In this document: positions 58,197-64,000 of the stretch, piece by piece
Layout of the letters: each line of letters starts with the position of its first letter
How positions within the stretch are numbered: position 1 is the first letter of the stretch
Assembly: GCF_050958605.1 (NCBI RefSeq)
Contig: NZ_JBJHDO010000008.1
Location: 124,001-188,000, forward strand
Length of the DNA: 64,000 nt
Direction: 5' to 3'
Source of the DNA: G016756615 sp050958605
GTDB lineage: Bacteria > Pseudomonadota > Alphaproteobacteria > Rhizobiales > Rhizobiaceae
Program-made: the position numbers and the translations under genes
Notes under the pieces: generated by a model
The model's database searches: none
Told to the model about the DNA's origin: nothing
What the model saw: the letters and a program-made list of their open reading frames with translations, nothing else

Positions 58197-59207
58197 ATGG
58201 AAACAGGGACATCGATGCCGATCGATTATTCAGGAGCATCGCCGAAACTGCCCGACACGGAAAGCCTGCTGCGCAGCGCGCTGAAATTCGGCCATATGCG
58301 CATGATCGTCGCCCTCGAGGATCAGGGACGGGTGAGCGCGGCGGCGCAGGTCCTCAATATTTCGCAGCCCGCCGCCTCGCGCATGATCGCGGAAATGGAG
58401 GCCATGCTCGAGGTGAAGTTGTGTGAGCGCCTGCCACGCGGTATCGCGCTCACACCCTATGGCAGGGCGCTGGCCCGCCGGGCGCGCACCATCCTCCTGG
58501 AGATGAGCGAGGCGGATCGCGAGATCGCAGACCTGAAGAGCGGCAAGGGCGGGTCGGTTTTCGTCGGCGCCGTGACGGCACCTGCCATGGACCTCGCAAT
58601 GCGGGCGATCCGCGAAGTGCGCAGGCGTTATCCGCGTATGGAGATCACCATCCAGAACGAGACTAGCAATGTTCTTGCCCGCGAGCTGCTCGCTTCCCGG
58701 CACGACTTCATCATTGCCCGCATTCCGGAAGACCTCAATCCGCGCCTGTTCGAAAGCAGGGTTCTCGGCATCGAAAGGGCTTGCCTGATCGTGCGCCGCG
58801 GCCACCCGCTGCTGCGGCGCGAGCCTGTGGCGTTCGAAAGGCTGACGGGTTACGACTGGGTTCTCCAGCCTGGCGGCTCGCTGCTGCGCAGAACTCTGGA
58901 GAGCCTGTTCATCGCCCGCAGCGTGCCTCTTCCGGACAGGGTCATCAACACCAGCTCGCTGCTGCTCACGATCGTGATGGTCGCGCAGTCCGACGCAATC
59001 GCGCCGGTCGCCACGGAGGTCGCGACCTTCTTCGGCGCCGAGGGCGGCCTTGCCGGTGCAGTCGAGATCCTGCCCGTCGAGGCCGAGATCGAGGTCCAGC
59101 CCTACAGCATGATCAAGGTCCGCAACCGGGCGCTCTCGCCCGCCGCGCAATTGCTGCACGATTTCATCATCGAGAGGGCGGAGGACGGTCCGGCTGACGG
59201 CTCATGA
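58197..59207 (+). CDS. gbpR: LysR-family regulator GbpR (galactose-binding-protein regulator)
   Basis: The ATG at 58197, preceded by GGAGGGGAGG, gives 336 residues; a TTG at 58182 is less likely. The helix-turn-helix reads MRMIVALEDQGRVSAAAQVLNISQPAASRMIAEMEAMLEVKLCERLPRGIALTPYG, with a LysR effector domain after residue 110. Its divergent position next to chvE-gguABC matches gbpR, which in Agrobacterium activates chvE in response to sugars such as galactose and arabinose. The 281-bp gap contains AT-rich DNA around 58100-58150 that may hold its binding sites. It converges with purU. Confidence 0.88.
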   Translation: METGTSMPIDYSGASPKLPDTESLLRSALKFGHMRMIVALEDQGRVSAAAQVLNISQPAASRMIAEMEAMLEVKLCERLPRGIALTPYGRALARRARTILLEMSEADREIADLKSGKGGSVFVGAVTAPAMDLAMRAIREVRRRYPRMEITIQNETSNVLARELLASRHDFIIARIPEDLNPRLFESRVLGIERACLIVRRGHPLLRREPVAFERLTGYDWVLQPGGSLLRRTLESLFIARSVPLPDRVINTSSLLLTIVMVAQSDAIAPVATEVATFFGAEGGLAGAVEILPVEAEIEVQPYSMIKVRNRALSPAAQLLHDFIIERAEDGPADGS

Positions 59208-59234
59208 GGGCGACCGACACGCCCCACCCGCTTC

Positions 59235-60089
59235 TCAGAAAACGACCGTCTTGTGGCCGTTGAGCATGACGCGCGCCTCCAGATGCGATTTAACCGCGCG
59301 GGCGAGCACGCGGCTTTCGATGTCGCGGCCGACCGCGACGAAATCCTCCGCGCTCATGGCATGGGTGACGCGCTCGGTCTCCTGATCGATGATCGGCCCC
59401 TCGTCGAGGTCCGGCGTTACATAATGGGCGGTCGCGCCGATCAGCTTCACGCCGCGCTCATGCGCCTGGTGGTAGGGCTTGGCGCCCTTGAAGCTCGGCA
59501 GGAAGGAATGATGGATGTTGATCACCTTGCCGTAGAGCCTCCTCGACAGGCTGTCGGACAGGACCTGCATGTAGCGGGCGAGGATGACGAGGTCGGCACC
59601 GGTCTCGCGCACGAGCGAGAGCAGCTTCTCCTCCTGCTCGGCCTTGTTGTCCCGCGTTACCTTCCAGCAATGATAGGGAATGCCCTCCTGTTCGGCGGTG
59701 GCCCGGCTGTCCTCGTGGTTTGAGACGATCGCCGCGACCTCCGCGTCCAGCCAGCCGGCCTTGATTTGATAGAGCAGGTGGAGCATCGCATGGTCGAACT
59801 TCGACACCATGATGACGATCTTCGGCTTGCTAGCTTGGTCGAAAAGATCGGTCTTCATGCCGAACCGCTCGATGGCCGGTTTCAGCGCCCGCAATATGTC
59901 GTCCTTGCCTGTGCTCGCGCCGATCGTGAAGGCGATGCGCATGAAGAAGCGGCCGGTCTGCCGGTCCCAGAACTGGTTGCTTTCGGCGATGTTGCCGCCG
60001 ATCGCGGCAAGTTCCGTCGTCACGGCGGCGACGATGCCCGGCTTGTCCTCGCAGGAAAGGGTCAGAACGAATGTGTGGTCTGTGCTCAT
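59235..60089 (-). CDS. purU: Formyltetrahydrofolate deformylase
   Basis: The 284-residue enzyme has an N-terminal ACT domain (FVLTLSCEDKPGIVAAVTTELAAIGGNIAES) and a C-terminal formyltransferase domain with VINIHHSFLPSFKGAKPYHQAHERGVKLIGATAHYVTPDLDEGPII, which supplies the catalytic Asn, His and Asp. It releases formate from 10-formyltetrahydrofolate and so balances the one-carbon folate pool, with the ACT domain sensing methionine or glycine in known homologues. It stands alone, convergent with gbpR. Confidence 0.95.
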   Translation of the reverse strand: MSTDHTFVLTLSCEDKPGIVAAVTTELAAIGGNIAESNQFWDRQTGRFFMRIAFTIGASTGKDDILRALKPAIERFGMKTDLFDQASKPKIVIMVSKFDHAMLHLLYQIKAGWLDAEVAAIVSNHEDSRATAEQEGIPYHCWKVTRDNKAEQEEKLLSLVRETGADLVILARYMQVLSDSLSRRLYGKVINIHHSFLPSFKGAKPYHQAHERGVKLIGATAHYVTPDLDEGPIIDQETERVTHAMSAEDFVAVGRDIESRVLARAVKSHLEARVMLNGHKTVVF

Positions 60090-60348
60090 GGGTTTGTTTC
60101 CATCGGCGGTGGTGGCGCGAGCTCGAGGCAGAGCGCGCGCTTCCCTCTATACGCTGGCGCCACCGATGGATAGTTGCGCAGCCACGACGCCCGGGACAAA
60201 GCCTGCGTCACGTCAGCCCATCGAGGAGAACTCCGCGTCGATCGCCGACACGATCATCGCTACGTGCACGTTTGATCGAAGAGTTGCTGAAGGCGACGGC
60301 GAAGCTGACGTTGGTGATCTGGCCGGTCCAGCCCGGCTCGCGCTTTGA

Positions 60349-60639
60349 TTACGCGCCAGGACGGCTCAGCTCCTTGGTCTTTTCTGCCGCATCCGCGGCG
60401 AGTTCTGCGAAAAGATCCTCCAGCCGTTCTGCTGCCAGGATCACGTCGGGATCGAAACTGTTCTCTTCGAGCTTGCGGACAAACAGCTCCATAAAAGCCG
60501 CTTGCTTCTCCAACGCCTTGTAGAGCTTGGCCGCCTGGTCGAGGGTCAGGCCCGGCGTGGTCAGCGTGCGCGGGATTTCTTCGGCAAACTGGTCGCCCAG
60601 CTTGCGCTGCTCGTTCAGCATCGCCATCCAGTCGGTCAT
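60349..60639 (-). CDS. Small helical hypothetical protein
   Basis: From the ATG at 60639, with AAAGGAG eight bases upstream, the product is 96 residues. It is almost entirely alpha-helical and acidic: WMAMLNEQRKLGDQFAEEIPRTL then LTLDQAAKLYKALEKQAAFMELFVRKLEENSFDPDVILAAERLEDLFAELAADAAEKTKEL. No membrane segment or signal is present. It may form a coiled-coil or helical bundle; a phasin-like role was considered but there is no specific evidence. Function unknown, but start signal and codon usage support a real gene. Confidence 0.62.
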   Translation of the reverse strand: MTDWMAMLNEQRKLGDQFAEEIPRTLTTPGLTLDQAAKLYKALEKQAAFMELFVRKLEENSFDPDVILAAERLEDLFAELAADAAEKTKELSRPGA

Positions 60640-60781
60640 GAGTTCTCCTTTTTGACGAATGGTCGGCAAGTGGGGCCCCGAAGTCAACCGCCGGGCCCGA
60701 TCCTATTACCTGGAGCGTAATCGACCCGCGGCGAGGGCCCGGCGATAACCAATGCGTTCACTCGAAAAACAGGAGACCACG

Positions 60782-61138
60782 ATGAACGCAGAAACGCTGG
60801 CCGCCGCCTATATCGCCGCTTGGAACGAGCCCGATCCCGCGCTTCGCCGTGCGCTGATCGAGGAGACCTTCGCCGGCAACATTACTTATGTCGATCCTGT
60901 CATGGCCGGAGAGGGCCACGACGGCCTGGATTCCCTGATCGCCAGCGTACATCAACGTTTCCCCGGCTTCCGTTTCACCCTGCTCGACGGGGCAAATGGC
61001 TACGGCACCCATATCCGCTTTTCCTGGGAACTCGGGCCAGATGGCGCCGAAGCGCCGATCCAGGGCACCGACGTTGCGGTGATCGAAAGCGGCCGCATCG
61101 CCAAGGTGATCGGCTTCCTCGACCGGGTACCCGCATAG
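60782..61138 (+). CDS. SnoaL/NTF2-like family protein
   Basis: From the ATG at 60782, preceded by CAGGAG, the product is 118 residues. The sequence LAAAYIAAWNEPDPALRRALIEETFAGNITYVDPVMAGEGHDGLDSLIASVHQRFPGFRFTLLDGANGYGTHIRFSWELGPDG is the cone-shaped NTF2/SnoaL fold, with VDP followed by a small-molecule pocket. Such proteins are isomerases, cyclases or binding proteins of undefined substrate. It is a single gene between two unrelated minus- and plus-strand genes. Confidence 0.78.
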   Translation: MNAETLAAAYIAAWNEPDPALRRALIEETFAGNITYVDPVMAGEGHDGLDSLIASVHQRFPGFRFTLLDGANGYGTHIRFSWELGPDGAEAPIQGTDVAVIESGRIAKVIGFLDRVPA

Positions 61139-61339
61139 GCTCTCGGTTCGCGCTCGCCCCGTGGCGAGCGTGAACGGTTCTGCTATAAGCCTCGCCACGC
61201 GAATCGTGATCGCAGTGCCGAGGGAGGGGCCGTGTGATCAACTCGTCCCCATGCTTGTTGCTGCCTCGAAGCCGACCGTCGGCGGTCGGTCCCGTGCCAT
61301 GACAGCGCCGGAAAGCCAGCACGGTCAGTGGAACGATCG

Positions 61340-62251
61340 ATGCTGACGCTCCGCCAGATCGAAGTCGTGCGCGCCATCATGGTGACGGGGACGATCGCGG
61401 GCGCTGCCAAGCTCCTCAACGTCTCGGCGCCGGGCATAAGCCGGCTCATGAAATACACCGAAGACAGCCTCGGTGTCCGCCTCTTCGATCGCCGTGCCGG
61501 ACGCTACGTGCCGACGCCCGAGGCTCGCACCATCTTCGACCTGCTCGACACGGTCTATCGCAAGGTCGAGGACCTTCAATATGCCGTCGGGGCGCTGGGC
61601 AAGGGCGCCGGCCAGGAACTGCGCTTCGCTTCGGTGCCCTCGATCGCCAATGTCATGATGCCGCGTGCCGTCGAGCGGCTGCGCCGGCGCTTTCCCGATC
61701 TCGCGCTCGACATCAACATCCTCAAGATCGAGGAAGCGATCGACTACCTGCTGCTCGGGCGCGGCGAGGTGGTCGCCATCTCTTCGCGCTTCGATCATTC
61801 CATCATCGACTTCGCGCCGCTTGCCACGGGCCGGCTGCTCTGCATCGCGCCGGCTTCAGGGGAACTCGCCGGCCGCAGGTCGATCACTCCCGAAGAGATG
61901 GCAAGATATCCGCTCATAGGCATTGATCCCAACGATCCCTATGGCGCGATCATGGCCGGAATCTTCAAACAGCGTGGCCTTTCCTACTCGATGAACATCA
62001 GGGCGCGCTTCGGCACCACGGTCTGCAGCCTCGTCGCGGCGGGCTTGGGCATCGCGATCATCGACGAATTCACTGTAGCCTACGGTCGGGTGCCGGGTGT
62101 CGTGACCTTGGAGATCGAGGCGGAGAGTACCTTCCACACCTACGTGGCCCACCGCAATGACCGGCCGTTATCGGTGTATGCCGAGGCCTTCCTCGAACTC
62201 CTGAGAGCGGAAATGGCGGCCGTCGGCTCGGCTGCAGGAGCCTTTACATAG
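61340..62251 (+). CDS. LysR-family transcriptional regulator
   Basis: From the ATG at 61340 the protein is 303 residues; a GTG at 61328 would add four. The helix-turn-helix is LTLRQIEVVRAIMVTGTIAGAAKLLNVSAPGISRLMKYTEDSLGVRLFDRRAGRYVPTPEA, followed by an effector domain with ELRFASVPSIANVMMPRAVERLRRRFPDLALDI. It reads in the same direction as the shikimate-dehydrogenase-like gene and the binding-protein gene downstream. A TAACA-TGA-TGTTA site lies just past its end, so it may control those genes. Confidence 0.9.
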   Translation: MLTLRQIEVVRAIMVTGTIAGAAKLLNVSAPGISRLMKYTEDSLGVRLFDRRAGRYVPTPEARTIFDLLDTVYRKVEDLQYAVGALGKGAGQELRFASVPSIANVMMPRAVERLRRRFPDLALDINILKIEEAIDYLLLGRGEVVAISSRFDHSIIDFAPLATGRLLCIAPASGELAGRRSITPEEMARYPLIGIDPNDPYGAIMAGIFKQRGLSYSMNIRARFGTTVCSLVAAGLGIAIIDEFTVAYGRVPGVVTLEIEAESTFHTYVAHRNDRPLSVYAEAFLELLRAEMAAVGSAAGAFT

Positions 62252-62275
62252 AAGCGATGTGCAGCCGCGCCGTCC

Positions 62276-62288
62276 TAACATGATGTTA
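62276..62288. promoter_or_regulatory. T-N11-A palindrome upstream of AroE-like gene
   Basis: TAACA-TGA-TGTTA is a perfect 5-bp inverted repeat of the LysR-box type (T-N11-A), 86 bp before the ATG at 62374 and 25 bp after the LysR gene. Function inferred. Confidence 0.4.
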
Positions 62289-62373
62289 TGGGAATCGCAA
62301 AAAATGGTAAGCGATATTATGGCCGCACTTCGTTACTGTTTGATGTGACTGGTTGAAGCGCTGGCGGAGGATC

Positions 62374-63246
62374 ATGCAAGTCGGTTCGGTGCCTGAAAGC
62401 GGTGTGATGACGGGGTTCGTCCCGTCAGGCAATACCAAGCTTTTCCCCGTGGTCGGCGATCCGATCGCCCAGGTGCGATCACCTGGCGCGATCACGCGCA
62501 TCCTCGCTGGCCGGTCGCTCGACGCCGCCGTCGTGCCGATGCATGTGGAGGCGGCAGGCCTTGGCGAATTGATGAACGCGCTGCTGCTGGTTCGCAATAT
62601 CGGAGGGGTGCTTGTGACCGTCCCCCACAAGCCCGCCGCCTTGGCGTTCTGCGAGCGTGCGACCAAGCGCGCTGTTTTCGCCCGGTCCGTGAACGTCGTC
62701 CGCCGCACGGCATCGGGATGGCAAGGCGACAATACCGATGGCCAGGGCTGTCTCGACGGCATTCGGCATGCGGGTTTTGACGTGAGCGGTAAGACGGCGA
62801 TGCTCGTGGGTTGCGGCGGCGCGGGTGCGGCGATCGCGATGGAGATACTGGAGCGAGGCGCCACGCTGCTGGCCGTGCACGATATCGACCTGGGCCGCCG
62901 CGACGGGTTCATCGCCAGGCTCGTGGAGCGGTTTCCCGGAAGAGTGACCGCCGGCAGCCACGATCCGTCCGGCTACGATCTTGTGATCAATGCGACTCCG
63001 GCCGGTATGTCGTCTGGGGATCCGCTGCCGATCGATGTGTCGAAGCTGCAACCCCGGCAGTTCGTGGCATGCGTGATCACCAAGCCGGACGCAACCCCTC
63101 TCATTGCGGAAGCGAGGCGGATCGGCTGTCGCACCATGAGCGGGGACGGCATGTTCGATGCCCAGGCCGAAACGCTGGCCGGATTCCTTCTGGAGGAGCG
63201 GCACGATGCCTTGCTGCATGAGAAAGATGTGAGTTTCGTCTCCTGA
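62374..63246 (+). CDS. Shikimate dehydrogenase-like oxidoreductase (AroE family)
   Basis: From the ATG at 62374, with GGAGG upstream, the product is 290 residues. The substrate half keeps the catalytic lysine K86 in VTVPHK, N107 and D122 in QGDNTDGQG; the NADP half has the glycine motif GCGGAGAA at 147-154. However, the usual SxSPxxHN shikimate-binding motif near residue 35 reads VRSPGAIT, so the substrate may be quinate or another hydroxy acid rather than shikimate. It is probably an accessory enzyme; the next gene encodes an ABC binding protein. The LysR gene upstream is in the same orientation. Confidence 0.82.
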   Translation: MQVGSVPESGVMTGFVPSGNTKLFPVVGDPIAQVRSPGAITRILAGRSLDAAVVPMHVEAAGLGELMNALLLVRNIGGVLVTVPHKPAALAFCERATKRAVFARSVNVVRRTASGWQGDNTDGQGCLDGIRHAGFDVSGKTAMLVGCGGAGAAIAMEILERGATLLAVHDIDLGRRDGFIARLVERFPGRVTAGSHDPSGYDLVINATPAGMSSGDPLPIDVSKLQPRQFVACVITKPDATPLIAEARRIGCRTMSGDGMFDAQAETLAGFLLEERHDALLHEKDVSFVS

Positions 63247-63320
63247 AGAATTGACCCGGTGGGTGGCACTTGGTGGAGACGGTGCCGTAAAACCCCAACT
63301 GTGATTATGGGAGGATATCG

Positions 63321-64000
63321 ATGAATCGCAAAACCTGGTTGGCATTGTCGGCTGCACTGCTCGTCACTGTCGGAGCCGCGCAGGCGCAGGAAGCTGTGAA
63401 GGTGGGCGTCGTCGCCGAGCTTTCGGGTGCCGGCGCTCCGGCGGGCACGAACTGGCGCGACGGCATCAAGGTGGCCGTCGAGGAGATCAATGCCGAGGGT
63501 GGCATCCTCGGCAAGAAGGTCGAGATCACGGAATACGACACGCAGACCGATCCTCAGGTGTCGCGCGCGCTGGTGCAGAAGGCGATCGACGAAGGCGCCT
63601 ACGCGATCCTAGGCACCATCTATTCGGGCTCGACCATGGTCAACATGCTTGTCGCCCAGCAGAACAGCATACCGCAATTCGTCGGCTCGGAAGCTCCGAG
63701 CATCGTTGAAAAGGGCAATCCGTTCGTCTTCAGGACCTCTTCGGGCGCGCAAAAGGGCGTTCCCGCGCTGACCGCCTATTTCACCGACACTCTGAAGGCG
63801 AAGAAGGTCGCGGTCGCGTGGGTCAACAACGAATTCGGGAAGGGCGGCCATGACGTCTTCGTGGCCGAGATGCAGAAGGCCGGCATCGAGGTCATCGCCG
63901 ATGTGCCGTCCGAGCAGGCCCAGACCGACTATGCGGCCGACGTGTCGAAGCTCAAGGAGGCCAATCCGGACGCCGTGTTCGTCTACATGAACCAGGAGGA
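63321..64000 (+). CDS. ABC transporter substrate-binding protein, Liv/aromatic-acid type (partial, C-terminus beyond window)
   Basis: The ATG at 63321, preceded by GGGAGGATATCG, opens a frame of at least 226 codons that runs off the window. A signal peptide (MNRKTWLALSAALLVTVGAAQAQ) is followed by EAVKVGVVAELSGAGAPAGTNWRDGIKVAVEEINAEGGILGKKVEITEYDTQTDPQ, a type I periplasmic-binding fold of the branched-chain amino acid/aromatic acid family. The gene lies 74 bp after the AroE-like gene, so permease and ATPase genes are expected to follow. A quinate- or shikimate-like ligand is a context-based guess. Confidence 0.88.
   Translation, partial: MNRKTWLALSAALLVTVGAAQAQEAVKVGVVAELSGAGAPAGTNWRDGIKVAVEEINAEGGILGKKVEITEYDTQTDPQVSRALVQKAIDEGAYAILGTIYSGSTMVNMLVAQQNSIPQFVGSEAPSIVEKGNPFVFRTSSGAQKGVPALTAYFTDTLKAKKVAVAWVNNEFGKGGHDVFVAEMQKAGIEVIADVPSEQAQTDYAADVSKLKEANPDAVFVYMNQE

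Noticed and set aside
56779..58284. Plus-strand frame of about 501 codons opposite chvE
   Set aside because: It is a mirror of chvE and runs into gbpR in a different frame.
60090..60348. Plus-strand fragment reading LIEELLKATAKLTLVIWPVQPGSRF downstream of the purU promoter area
   Set aside because: Looks coding-like for about 30 codons but has no start, no stop in place and no recognised family; it is left unannotated.
1..64000. tRNA, rRNA or known riboswitch genes
   Set aside because: No cloverleaf with conserved T-loop, ribosomal RNA signature or familiar riboswitch core was recognised by eye in the gaps; a covariance-model scan would be needed to exclude them.

Overview
The window is GC-rich, densely packed bacterial DNA that reads as an alphaproteobacterium of the Hyphomicrobiales (rhizobial group, most like Mesorhizobium/Aminobacter-type Phyllobacteriaceae). 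The support is a complete gbpR / chvE-gguA-gguB-gguC locus, known from Agrobacterium and relatives, several ABC uptake operons, a rhizobial-style nicotinate gene set, and mosaic palindromic intergenic repeats resembling RIME elements. The genus is an inference. No rRNA, tRNA, CRISPR array, prophage or insertion sequence was recognised, so this looks like chromosome or chromid catabolic territory.

Layout. 1-11.9 kb: a LysR regulator (cut by the window edge) faces an eight-gene operon for uptake and hydrolysis of hydantoin- or peptide-like compounds: Dpp-type transporter with fused ATPases, Asp/Glu/hydantoin racemase, HyuA, HyuB and an M20 peptidase. 11.9-15.9 kb: two GST-fold proteins, two small secreted proteins of unknown function, a half-size EamA protein and a membrane protein. 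16.2-24.0 kb: a translationally coupled six-gene minus-strand operon (FAD subunit, fused Fe-S/molybdopterin hydroxylase, 6-hydroxynicotinate-reductase-like protein, UPF0280 protein, amino-acid-synthesis-family protein, MarR regulator) faces nicotinamidase pncA. This is the best candidate for a poorly described N-heterocycle pathway. 24.1-34 kb: NhaD/CitM-like antiporter, a Liv-type ABC importer with its binding protein, a polytopic membrane protein and pncB.

34-36.6 kb: thioesterase, iron-type alcohol dehydrogenase, LysR regulator. 36.7-42.7 kb: a ureohydrolase, a complete polyamine-type ABC importer and a carbon-nitrogen hydrolase form one apparent guanidino/amine catabolic operon, with a perfect LysR-type palindrome at its head. 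42.7-48.3 kb: peroxiredoxin-like protein, a giant zinc-ribbon/adenylate-cyclase/AAA/TPR protein and a MATE exporter. 48.5-49.3 kb: a PIN/Phd toxin-antitoxin pair. 49.5-52.8 kb: glycosyltransferase, galE and small hypotheticals. 53-59.2 kb: gguC-gguB-gguA-chvE with divergent gbpR. 59.2-64 kb: purU, two small proteins, a LysR regulator, an AroE-like dehydrogenase and the start of another ABC binding protein that runs off the window.

Two patterns cross the window. First, in all four transport operons whose binding-protein gene is complete, the space right after that gene holds a strong inverted repeat, before the permease or ATPase genes. Second, three LysR genes lie beside palindromes of the T-N11-A type, which makes the regulator-target pairings testable.
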